Of a stretch of 61,746 bases of DNA, positions 51,277-59,126 are shown in pieces. The translations under genes and the position numbers were made by a program. Source of the stretch: Pseudomonadota bacterium (GTDB lineage Bacteria > Pseudomonadota > Gammaproteobacteria > Burkholderiales > Burkholderiaceae_C); contig JAKBNS010000211.1 of assembly GCA_021830925.1 (NCBI GenBank), positions 1-61,746 on the forward strand. Reading direction: 5' to 3'. Numbering within the stretch: position 1 is the first letter of the stretch; every line of letters begins with the position of its first letter. A model generated the notes under the pieces. The model had not been told where the DNA came from and did not search any database. It was given only the letters and a program-made list of their open reading frames with translations.

Positions 51277-52134
51277 ATGTCCGCCCCCGATCTGTACGCC
51301 GTGCTCGGCAACCCGGTGCAGCACAGTCGCTCACCGCGTATCCATGAACTGTTCGCCGCGCAGACGGGCCAGCAGCTGCGCTACGAGCGCCGGCTGGTCC
51401 CGCTGGACGGGTTCGACTCCGCGCTGGCAGCCTTTCGAGCCGAGGGCGGCATGGGCTGCAACGTCACCGTGCCCTTCAAGTTCGACGCGGCGCGCGTCGC
51501 CTCGAGGCTCTCGCCGCGTGCCGAGCTTGCCGGCGCGGCCAACACCCTGGGCTGGGACGGCGACGGCGCATTGTGGGCCGACAACACCGACGGCATCGGC
51601 CTGGTGCGCGACCTGGCGCGCCTGCTGGAGCGCCCGCCGCAGGCGGCGCTGCAAGGGCTCGACGTGTTGCTGCTGGGCGCCGGCGGCGCCGCCAGCGGAG
51701 TGCTGGGAGCCCTGCTGGACGCCGGCGCGCGGGCCGTGGAGGTGTGGAATCGCAGCCCGGAACGAGCCTTGCGCCTGGTGCAGCGCCACGTCGCGAAGGC
51801 CGCGCAGCTGGGCTGTGCGCTGCGTGCCAGCGAGGTCCCGGGAAGCGGACATGCCCTGGTGATCCATGCCACGGCCGGTTCGCTGGGCGGCGAGCTGCCG
51901 CAATTGCCCGACGACGTGCTGCATGCCGGGGCCCTGGCCTACGACATGATGTACGGCGCGCGGCCCACGCCTTTCGTACGCCTGGCGCGCGAGGCCGGTG
52001 CGCGGGCCCATGACGGCCTGGGCATGCTGGTGGAACAGGCCGCGGAGAGCTTCGCGCTGTGGCGCGAGGTGCGGGTGCGCACCGAGCCGGTGCTGCGGCA
52101 ACTGCGCGCCGAGCTCGACGCGCAGGCCACCTGA
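51277..52134 (+). CDS. aroE: Shikimate dehydrogenase
   Basis: Reduces 3-dehydroshikimate with NADPH in aromatic amino-acid synthesis. Length is 285 residues. Substrate-binding NPVQHSRSPRIH and GCNVTVPFK (catalytic Lys), the cofactor motif LGAGGAASGVLGALL and NRSPERA (basic residue for NADPH) are all in place, and DGLGMLVEQAAESFALW closes the fold. It starts 15 bp after the TonB-like gene and precedes mtgA by 17 bp. Confidence 0.96.
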   Translation: MSAPDLYAVLGNPVQHSRSPRIHELFAAQTGQQLRYERRLVPLDGFDSALAAFRAEGGMGCNVTVPFKFDAARVASRLSPRAELAGAANTLGWDGDGALWADNTDGIGLVRDLARLLERPPQAALQGLDVLLLGAGGAASGVLGALLDAGARAVEVWNRSPERALRLVQRHVAKAAQLGCALRASEVPGSGHALVIHATAGSLGGELPQLPDDVLHAGALAYDMMYGARPTPFVRLAREAGARAHDGLGMLVEQAAESFALWREVRVRTEPVLRQLRAELDAQAT

Positions 52135-52151
52135 GACCGCGGGAGCCGACG

Positions 52152-52874
52152 ATGCCTGCGAGCCGTTCCGCCCGCCGCCCACCGCTGGGCCGACTGCTGC
52201 TGCTGGCGCTGAGCGCGCTGCTGGTGCTGCAGTTGTACTTTGCGCTGCGCATCGCGCTGTGGTCGGTGTTGCCGGTGAGCGACACCGCCTTCATGCGCGC
52301 CTCGCAGCTGCGCATGCTGCACGGACGCGAAACGGTGGAATGGCACCACGAATGGATCGCCTACGAGGCCCTGGGGCCCTGGATCAAGCGCGCCGTCGTG
52401 GCCTCCGAGGATGCCACCTTCCTGCACAACCCCGGCGTGGACTGGCAGGCGCTGCGCAAAGCGTGGATCCGCGACCACACGCGCCGCGTGGAGCGCGACC
52501 ACCGCATCGTCGGCGGCTCCACGATCACCCAGCAACTGGCCAAGAACCTGTTCCTGTCCCCCGAGCGAAGCTACCTGCGCAAGGGGCAGGAACTCGTGAT
52601 CACGGGCATGCTCGAGCTGCTGCTGGACAAACGGCGCATCCTGGAGATGTACCTCAACAGTGTCGAATGGGGCGACGGCGTGTACGGCGCGCAGGCGGCG
52701 GCACGGCAGTATTTCCATGTCCCCGTGGCGCGCCTGTCGCCGCTGCAGGCGGCGCGCCTGGCGGTGATGCTGCCGGCGCCGCGATTTTTCCAGCGCCACC
52801 TGTACGGCCCCTACATCGACCGCCGCAGCTACACCATCGCGGCCCGCGCGCGCGACGCGCAGATTCCGCGCTGA
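52152..52874 (+). CDS. mtgA: Monofunctional biosynthetic peptidoglycan transglycosylase
   Basis: Polymerises glycan strands of peptidoglycan from lipid II. Length is 240 residues: a single N-terminal membrane helix (about 13-40) and a GT51 domain with the catalytic Glu in VVASEDATFL (E86), then GGSTITQQLAKNLFL and RKGQELVITGMLELLLDKRR. GGGAG is 6 bases before the ATG, which rules out a longer start inside aroE. The aroE-mtgA order is common in betaproteobacteria. Confidence 0.95.
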   Translation: MPASRSARRPPLGRLLLLALSALLVLQLYFALRIALWSVLPVSDTAFMRASQLRMLHGRETVEWHHEWIAYEALGPWIKRAVVASEDATFLHNPGVDWQALRKAWIRDHTRRVERDHRIVGGSTITQQLAKNLFLSPERSYLRKGQELVITGMLELLLDKRRILEMYLNSVEWGDGVYGAQAAARQYFHVPVARLSPLQAARLAVMLPAPRFFQRHLYGPYIDRRSYTIAARARDAQIPR

Positions 52875-52893
52875 GCTCCAGCGTGGGGGCCGG

Positions 52894-54189
52894 CTATCCT
52901 TTCGCGAGCACCGCGAGCGCGGCGTCGGCCGCGTTCAGCGTGGCCTCGATCACCGCATCGTCGTGGGTGCTGGAGACGAAGCCGGCCTCGAACATGCTGG
53001 GCGCCAGGTACACGCCGCGCTCTAGCATGGCGTGGAAAAAGGTCTTGAAGGCCTCGAGATCGGCACGCGCCACGTCGGCGTAGGTGCCGGGCAGGGCGTC
53101 GGCGAAATAAAAGCCGAACATGCCCCCCTCGCAGTCGGTGCGCAGTGCCACGCCGCGGTGCTCGGCGGCGCGCTCCAGGCCCTGCATCAGACGCCGCGTG
53201 GCGGCCCCCAATGCCTCGTAGAACCCGGGGCGGCGCACGATGCGCAGTTGCGCCATGCCGGCGGCGACCGCCACCGGGTTGCCCGACAGCGTGCCCGCCT
53301 GGTAGACCGCGCCCAGCGGCGACAGGCGCTGCATGACGTCGGCGCGGCCGCCGAAGGCGGCCATGGGCATGCCGCCGCCGATGACCTTGCCCAGCACCAC
53401 CAGATCGGGGCGGATGCCGTAGATCTGCTGCGCCCCACCCAGCGCCACGCGCAGACCGGTCATGACCTCGTCCCACACCAGCAGCGCGCCGTGCTCGGTG
53501 CACAGCTCGCGCAGGCGCTGGTGCCACTGCGCGCTACCCCGCACGAAATTCATGTTGCCGGCGATCGGCTCGACGATCACGCAGGCGATCTGCGATCCCT
53601 TGGTGGCGAACAACTGCTCGATCTGCTCGACGTTGTTGTATTCCAGCACCAGCGTATGGGCCGCCACGTCGGCCGGCACCCCGGCCGAACTGGGATTGCC
53701 GAAGGTCAACAACCCCGAGCCGGCCTTGACCAGCAGGCTGTCCGCGTGGCCGTGATAACAGCCCTCGAACTTGACGATGGCGTCGCGCCCGGTGAAGCCG
53801 CGGGCCAGGCGCAGCGCGCTCATGGCCGCCTCGGTCCCGCTGGACACCAGGCGCACCATCTCCACCGCGGGCATGATCTCGCGCAAGGTCTCCGCGATCT
53901 CGATCTCGTCCGCGGTGGGCGCGCCGAAGGACAGCGAGCGCGTGGCCGCCCGCTGCACGGCCTCGATCACCTCGGGATGGGCGTGACCGGCGATCATCGG
54001 CCCCCACGAGCCGATGTAGTCGATGTAGCGCTGGCCCTCTGCGTCGAACATGTACGGCCCCTGCGCGCGCTCGATGAACCTCGGCACCCCGCCTACCTGA
54101 CGGAATGCCCGCACGGGGGAATTCACGCCGCCGGGAATGCTGCGCTGCGCGCGTTCGAACAGGGACTGGTTGGTGACGGAATCGGTCAT
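52894..54189 (-). CDS. hemL: Glutamate-1-semialdehyde 2,1-aminomutase
   Basis: PLP enzyme that makes 5-aminolevulinate from glutamate-1-semialdehyde, first committed stage of C5 haem and B12 synthesis. Length is 431 residues. The PLP Lys is in [11 protein letters not shown] (K268), with [26 protein letters not shown] and [11 protein letters not shown] in family positions. It converges on mtgA with a 19-bp gap. It follows thiD by 82 bp on the same strand. Its product is relevant to the B12-dependent NrdJ also found in the window. Confidence 0.97.
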   Translation of the reverse strand: MTDSVTNQSLFERAQRSIPGGVNSPVRAFRQVGGVPRFIERAQGPYMFDAEGQRYIDYIGSWGPMIAGHAHPEVIEAVQRAATRSLSFGAPTADEIEIAETLREIMPAVEMVRLVSSGTEAAMSALRLARGFTGRDAIVKFEGCYHGHADSLLVKAGSGLLTFGNPSSAGVPADVAAHTLVLEYNNVEQIEQLFATKGSQIACVIVEPIAGNMNFVRGSAQWHQRLRELCTEHGALLVWDEVMTGLRVALGGAQQIYGIRPDLVVLGKVIGGGMPMAAFGGRADVMQRLSPLGAVYQAGTLSGNPVAVAAGMAQLRIVRRPGFYEALGAATRRLMQGLERAAEHRGVALRTDCEGGMFGFYFADALPGTYADVARADLEAFKTFFHAMLERGVYLAPSMFEAGFVSSTHDDAVIEATLNAADAALAVLAKG

Positions 54190-54271
54190 GAACTGGGAAC
54201 GGGGATGGCGCGCACGCCGGCACGGCGTGCTGCGATGCAACACGAATCGGCCCGAAACGGCCGATCCGCGG

Positions 54272-55138
54272 CTATTGCAGACCGACCGGGGAAATCGAGT
54301 CGCCCTCGCCTTCGGGGCCGGTCTGGGCCCAGAAAAAGCGATCGGGAACCAGGTTGCCCATGCCGGGGCGGTAGGCGAAATCCAGGCTCTGGTCGAGGAA
54401 CTCCAGGGCCTCGTGCACCGCCTGGTCGAGCTTGGCGCCGGTGCCCAGCAGCGAGGCCACGGCCGCCGACAGCGTGTCGCCGGCGCCGGAGAAGCCGGCA
54501 TCGAACATCTCGAAGCGTTCGCGCAGCAGTTGCCGGCGCGGGCTCAGCAGCACGTTCTCGACATGGTTCTCGGGCACCAGCACGCCGCTGACCAGCAGGT
54601 ACTGCACCCCCATGGACTGCGCCTGCTGCATCAGCACGTCGGGGGTCGGCGGCTGTTCGCGCTCGACCTCGGGAAACAGGAACTGGCTCAGCGCCGTGAC
54701 GTTGCCGCACAGCACGCGGGTCTGCGGCAGCACCAGCTCCTGCATGGCCTTGATGTATTCCTCGACCTGGGACTCCTCCAGCGCCTGCAGGTTGCCCACG
54801 TAGGTCACCAGGGGCAGCTGCGCGTAGTCGGCCAGCAGTTCGGCCACCGCGCTGACCACCTCGACGTTGCCCAGGAAGCCGACCTTCCAGGCCGCCAGCT
54901 CGACGTCCTGCAGCACGGCGCGGGCCTGCTCCACGACCGAGTCGGCGTCGATCTCCACGATGTCGAACACCTCGGCGGTATCGCACACCCAGATGGAGGT
55001 GGTCACGGGCAGCGCGTGGCAGCCCACCGCCGCGCAGACCGCCTGGTCGGCACTCAGGCCCGCCGCGCCGCTGGGGTCGGCCGCGTTGAGGAACATCACT
55101 GCGGGAGGGGATTCCGGGGCTTCGCTGGATGGGGGCAT
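54272..55138 (-). CDS. thiD: ThiD-type hydroxymethylpyrimidine/phosphomethylpyrimidine kinase
   Basis: Ribokinase-fold kinase of the thiamine pathway, 288 residues. The N-terminal [20 protein letters not shown] and the catalytic [18 protein letters not shown] with its Asp are clear. The middle is more divergent than E. coli ThiD (an [17 protein letters not shown] insert and an extended C-terminus, [17 protein letters not shown]), so it may be a lineage-specific form, or a pyridoxal-type kinase. The ATG before PPSSEAPES is chosen; another lies 17 codons upstream. It is divergent from rubredoxin across 159 bp. Confidence 0.85.
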   Translation of the reverse strand: MPPSSEAPESPPAVMFLNAADPSGAAGLSADQAVCAAVGCHALPVTTSIWVCDTAEVFDIVEIDADSVVEQARAVLQDVELAAWKVGFLGNVEVVSAVAELLADYAQLPLVTYVGNLQALEESQVEEYIKAMQELVLPQTRVLCGNVTALSQFLFPEVEREQPPTPDVLMQQAQSMGVQYLLVSGVLVPENHVENVLLSPRRQLLRERFEMFDAGFSGAGDTLSAAVASLLGTGAKLDQAVHEALEFLDQSLDFAYRPGMGNLVPDRFFWAQTGPEGEGDSISPVGLQ

Positions 55139-55297
55139 GATGCGCTTCGCGAAAAGGAGCTGCGGGAGAAACGGCGCAAATCGTTGCAATACCGACGCGG
55201 ACGGTCAAGCCCTCGGCCGTCCGGTCGGCTCGATGCCACAGATGCGGCCGCGCCGTTTCTTAGAATGATTGAATCTTATGCCAGAGGACGATACGCT

Positions 55298-55477
55298 GTG
55301 ACGCAACCTGACTTCAAGACCTGGATGTGCCTGATCTGCGGGTTCGTGTACCAGGAGGAGCTGGGCCATCCCGAAAGCGGCCTCGCCCCCGGAACGCGCT
55401 GGGCCGACGTACCGATGAACTGGACCTGTCCCGAATGCGGCGCCCGCAAGGACGATTTCGAAATGGTGCAGATCTGA
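55298..55477 (+). CDS. Rubredoxin
   Basis: One-iron electron carrier of 59 residues. The four Cys iron ligands are in MCLICGFVY and CPECGARKDDFEMV, with the intervening aromatic core (GTRWADVPMNW). The GTG start after GAGG is preferred because it gives the usual length; an ATG 11 codons upstream has no ribosome-binding site. It heads the pil chemosensory cluster, 34 bp before pilG, an order known in betaproteobacteria; whether it shares the operon's function is unclear. Confidence 0.95.
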   Translation: MTQPDFKTWMCLICGFVYQEELGHPESGLAPGTRWADVPMNWTCPECGARKDDFEMVQI

Positions 55478-55511
55478 ACCGACCTCACTCATTGCTTCAC
55501 GGAGATAGCGC

Positions 55512-55943
55512 TTGAGCACGGCAACCGCTTCGTTCAAGGTCCTGGTGATCGACGACAGCAACACGATCCGGCGCAGCGCGGAGATCTTCCTCAAGCAAGC
55601 CGGCTTCGAGGTATTGTTGTCCGAGGACGGTTTCGACGCGTTGTCCAAGGTCAACGACACGATGCCGGACCTGATCTTCTGCGACGTGCTGATGCCGCGC
55701 CTCGACGGGTACCAGACGGTGGCCATCATCAAGCGCAGCCCGCGGCACGCGGCGATCCCGGTGGTCATGCTGTCGTCCAAGGACGGCGTGTTCGACAAGG
55801 CGCGCGGCCGCATGGTGGGCGCCGAAGCCTACCTGACCAAGCCTTTCACCAAAGACCAGTTGCTGCAGGCGGTGAACGCGCACCGCCAGAGCGCGCATGC
55901 GCCCGCGTCGGGCGCGCCGAGCGACCAACCGGCCCAATCATGA
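55512..55943 (+). CDS. pilG: PilG-like twitching-motility response regulator
   Basis: CheY-like receiver of 143 residues. The phospho-acceptor Asp is in LIFCDVLMPRLDG, the acidic pocket in VLVIDDSNTIRRSAEIFL, and the Lys in EAYLTKPFTKDQL. The IRRSAEIFLKQAGFEV segment is characteristic of PilG. It should take phosphate from ChpA/PilL and promote pilus extension. Translation begins at TTG, supported by GGAGA 7 bases upstream; this rare start may limit output. The stop overlaps the pilH start (ATGA). Confidence 0.94.
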   Translation: MSTATASFKVLVIDDSNTIRRSAEIFLKQAGFEVLLSEDGFDALSKVNDTMPDLIFCDVLMPRLDGYQTVAIIKRSPRHAAIPVVMLSSKDGVFDKARGRMVGAEAYLTKPFTKDQLLQAVNAHRQSAHAPASGAPSDQPAQS

Positions 55944-56305
55944 GCATTCGCAAGATCCTGATCGTCGACGACTCGCGCACCGAGTTGTACTTCCTGTCCG
56001 ACCTGCTGAACAAGAACGGCTACGTGGTGCGCACCGCCGAGAACGGCGAGCAGGCACTGGCCGCGATCGAGCAGGAACGCCCCGACCTCGTGCTGATGGA
56101 CATCGTGATGCCGGGGCTCAACGGTTTCCAGCTCACGCGCCAGATCACCCGCAACCCGGCCTACCGGGAACTGCCGATCATCGTGTGCACCAGCAAGAAC
56201 CAGGAAACCGACAAGCTGTGGGCGATGCGCCAGGGAGCGCGCGACTACGTGACCAAGCCGGTCGACCCCCATGATCTGCTGAGCAAGATCATGGCGCTGA
56301 ACTGA
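55940..56305 (+). CDS. pilH: PilH-like twitching-motility response regulator
   Basis: CheY-like receiver of 121 residues with phospho-acceptor Asp in LVLMDIVMPGLNGF, Thr/Ser switch in IVCTSKNQETDKLWAMRQG, and Lys in YVTKPVDP. The TSKNQETDKLWAMRQGA stretch is diagnostic for PilH. In Pseudomonas PilH acts as phosphate sink or drives retraction, opposite to PilG. It is coupled to pilG by a 4-bp overlap and is followed by pilI after 11 bp. Confidence 0.95.
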   Translation: MSIRKILIVDDSRTELYFLSDLLNKNGYVVRTAENGEQALAAIEQERPDLVLMDIVMPGLNGFQLTRQITRNPAYRELPIIVCTSKNQETDKLWAMRQGARDYVTKPVDPHDLLSKIMALN

Positions 56306-56316
56306 CGCCCCGCTCC

Positions 56317-56838
56317 ATGGCCAAGAGCTCGCTGATCGAATTCCAGGGCCGCCTGGCCGCGCGCCTGCAGGGCGCGCAGCAAACCCGCAGCGAATCGCGC
56401 TGGCTGGCGGTGGTCGCCGGCTCGCATCACCTGTTGCTTCCGCTGGGACAGTCGGGCGAGATCTCCAGCTGGGAGGCGCCCACGCCGCTGCCCCATGCGC
56501 AGCCCTGGTTCACCGGCCTGCTGAACCTGCGCGGAGTGCTGTGCGGGGTCGTGGACCTGGCCGGCTTCCTCGGCGACGCCGACTCCGATGCGCTGTCGCG
56601 CGCGGGCGCGCACAGCCGCCTGGTGCAGTTCTCGCCGCGCCTGGAGATCAATTGCGCGCTGCTGGTGGACCAGCTCTCGGGGCTTCGCATGCCCGCGCAG
56701 TTCACGCAGGAACCCGGCAGCGCACCGCCGGCTCCGCCGTGGCTGGGCGCACAGATGCGCGACGCCAGCGGACAGGTCTGGCGCGAACTCAACCTGGCCC
56801 TGCTCGCGCAGGACCGGCGCTTCCTGCAGGTGGCCTGA
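56317..56838 (+). CDS. pilI: PilI-like CheW adaptor
   Basis: CheW-domain protein of 173 residues that should bridge PilJ and ChpA/PilL. The CheW core is visible as [42 protein letters not shown] and [16 protein letters not shown]. The order pilG-pilH-pilI-pilJ-chpA/pilL and the divergence from chemotaxis CheW support PilI. It lies 46 bp before pilJ. Confidence 0.92.
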   Translation: MAKSSLIEFQGRLAARLQGAQQTRSESRWLAVVAGSHHLLLPLGQSGEISSWEAPTPLPHAQPWFTGLLNLRGVLCGVVDLAGFLGDADSDALSRAGAHSRLVQFSPRLEINCALLVDQLSGLRMPAQFTQEPGSAPPAPPWLGAQMRDASGQVWRELNLALLAQDRRFLQVA

Positions 56839-56884
56839 GCGCCCCGCCCCCAGTTTCCATTCCTTCGAGTCCTTCGGAGCAGTC

Positions 56885-59071
56885 ATGGCCTTGTTTCCCC
56901 TGTTCTCCTCCAAGCGCCCCTCGGCCGAGGCCACCGCCTTCGCCGCCAGCGACGCCACCGTGGGCGGCGCCACGCTGTCCGCGACGGTGCAGGACCAGCG
57001 CGACGCCGAGGAAAACACCGGCGACGAAGCCATTCGCCGCCTGCCCCTGATCGGGCATCTGCCGCTGCAACGCCAGCAACGCCTGCTGGTGTTCCTGCTG
57101 GTGGTCGCGGTGCTGCTGGTGGGAGTGGGCCTGGTGACCACGCTGCGCATCACCTCCTCGTCGGCGCGCCTGCTCAACACCTCGGGCGACGCGCTGATGG
57201 AATCGCAGCGCGTGGCCAAGTCGGTCAGCGCGGCGCTGCTGGGTTCCAAGGAGGGCTTCGGCGAACTGCAGGCCAGTGCAGACGCGCTGGAAGGCGATCT
57301 GCGACGCCTGCACGCCGACGACACCCTGCACGCCGGTGGCGCCCAGCTCGCCGCGGTGACTCCGATGGTCGACGCCACCGTGAAGAACGCGCGCGTGGTG
57401 GTGAACATGCAGTCGGTGCTGACGCAGACCAACGATGCGCTGCGCACCATCAGCCGCCAGTCGGACGCCCTGCTGCAAGGCGCGCAGACCCTGACCTCGC
57501 TGCTGCTGCAGCAAGGCGCCGGCGGCTCCGACGTGGCCGCCGCGGCGCAGCTGGAGATGCTCACCCAGCGCATCGGCAAGTCGGCCAACGAATTCCTGTC
57601 CTATGAAGGCATCAGCCCCGAGGCGGTGTTCGCGCTGGGGCGCGACCTGCAGACCTTCGAGCAGCTGGCCAACGGCCTGCAGCAGGGCGACGCCAACCTG
57701 CAGCTCACTCCCGTGCACGGCGAGGCGCGCGCGCAGGTGGACGGCATGGTCAAGGCCTTCGGCGACGTCTCCAAGCTGTCGCAGCAGATCCTGGGCAACC
57801 TGCAGAACCTGAGCAGCGCGCGCCTGGCGCAAAGCGCGGTGCTGCACGACTCGGTGCCCCTGCTGGGCGGCCTGCAGCAGTTGCAGGCGCACTACTCGTC
57901 GCAGGCCGGCGTGGGCAGCGCCGAGCTGTGGGTGCTGGTGGCCGGCGCGCTGCTGTCGGTACTGGCGCTGCTCGGGCTGGGCCAGCTGTACGTGCAGGCC
58001 TCGCGCGAGCGCGCGCTGCAGTCGGAGCGCGAACGCCGTCGAGCCGAGCGCCAGGAACAGGAGGCGCGGCGCAGCAACGAGGCGAACCAGGCGGCCATTC
58101 TTCGCCTGATGAACGAACTGCAGAACGTGGCCGAGGGCGACCTGACCCAGGAGGCCACGGTGACCGAGGACATCACCGGCGCCATCGCCGACTCGGTGAA
58201 CTACACGGTGGAGGAACTGCGCAGCCTGGTGGCGCAGGTGCAGAAGACCGCCGAACAGGTGCGCCGCTCGTCCGGCCAGGCGCAGACCACCGCCGGCGAC
58301 CTGTTGCGTTCCTCCGAACAGCAGCTGATCGAGATTCGCGAGACCGGTCGTTCGGTGCTGGACATGGCCGAGCGCATCAACTCCGTGTCGGCGCAGGCGC
58401 AGCAGTCCTCGACGGTGGCGCGCCAGTCGCTGGATGCCGCCGAGCAGGGCCTGCTGGCGGTGCGCAACTCCATCGACGGCATGAACGCGATCCGCAGCCA
58501 GATCCAGGACACCTCCAAGCGCATCAAGCGCCTGGGCGAATCCTCGCAGGAGATCGGGGAGATCACCGAACTGATTTCCGACCTGACCGAACAGACGAAC
58601 GTGCTGGCGCTGAACGCGGCCATCCAGGCCGCCTCCGCGGGCGACGCGGGGCGCGGTTTCTCGGTGGTGGCCGAGGAAGTGCAGCGCCTGGCCGAGCGCT
58701 CGGCCGAGGCGACCAAGCAGATCGCCGCGCTGGTTCGCACCATCCAGACCGACACCCAGGATGCCGTGGCGGCCATGGAAAAGAGCACCCAGGGCGTGGT
58801 CGAAGGCGCGAGGCTGTCGGACAGCGCCGGCGCCGCGCTGTCCGAGATCGATCGGGTGTCGCGCCAGTTGGCCGAGCTGATCGAGCGCATCTCGCACCAG
58901 GCGCTGACGGAGGCGCAGGCCGCCAACCAGGTGGCCACGAGCATCCAGCACATCTTCGCGGTCACCGAGCAGACCGGCGACGGCACGCGTTCCACCGCCG
59001 AACTGGTGGCCGAGCTGGCGCGCGTGGCCGAGGTGCTGCGCGAGTCGGTGTCGCGATTCAAGATCGCCTGA
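56885..59071 (+). CDS. pilJ: PilJ-like methyl-accepting chemotaxis protein of the pilus chemosensory system
   Basis: Transmembrane receptor of 728 residues. A cytoplasmic N-terminal tail with [15 protein letters not shown] precedes TM1 (about 66-86), a periplasmic PilJ-type helical sensor region (about 87-345), TM2 (about 347-372), a HAMP-like linker, and the signalling coiled coil with the hairpin tip [20 protein letters not shown] near 595. Receptors of this type respond to surface contact and pilus retraction, and to phospholipids in some species. GGAG lies just upstream of this ATG. The long N-terminal tail before TM1 is normal for PilJ of betaproteobacteria. Confidence 0.95.
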   Translation: MALFPLFSSKRPSAEATAFAASDATVGGATLSATVQDQRDAEENTGDEAIRRLPLIGHLPLQRQQRLLVFLLVVAVLLVGVGLVTTLRITSSSARLLNTSGDALMESQRVAKSVSAALLGSKEGFGELQASADALEGDLRRLHADDTLHAGGAQLAAVTPMVDATVKNARVVVNMQSVLTQTNDALRTISRQSDALLQGAQTLTSLLLQQGAGGSDVAAAAQLEMLTQRIGKSANEFLSYEGISPEAVFALGRDLQTFEQLANGLQQGDANLQLTPVHGEARAQVDGMVKAFGDVSKLSQQILGNLQNLSSARLAQSAVLHDSVPLLGGLQQLQAHYSSQAGVGSAELWVLVAGALLSVLALLGLGQLYVQASRERALQSERERRRAERQEQEARRSNEANQAAILRLMNELQNVAEGDLTQEATVTEDITGAIADSVNYTVEELRSLVAQVQKTAEQVRRSSGQAQTTAGDLLRSSEQQLIEIRETGRSVLDMAERINSVSAQAQQSSTVARQSLDAAEQGLLAVRNSIDGMNAIRSQIQDTSKRIKRLGESSQEIGEITELISDLTEQTNVLALNAAIQAASAGDAGRGFSVVAEEVQRLAERSAEATKQIAALVRTIQTDTQDAVAAMEKSTQGVVEGARLSDSAGAALSEIDRVSRQLAELIERISHQALTEAQAANQVATSIQHIFAVTEQTGDGTRSTAELVAELARVAEVLRESVSRFKIA

Positions 59072-59126
59072 GCCTTCCGCACCCTCCAGTCACGCCCGTC
59101 CCGCGAAACCCAGATCCCGCCCCGGC

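Noticed and set aside
46636-51324. A 1562-codon open frame on the minus strand
   Set aside because: It lies antisense to six well-supported genes, has no recognisable domain, and is rich in Arg, Gln, His and Ala as expected when GC-rich coding DNA is read on the opposite strand.
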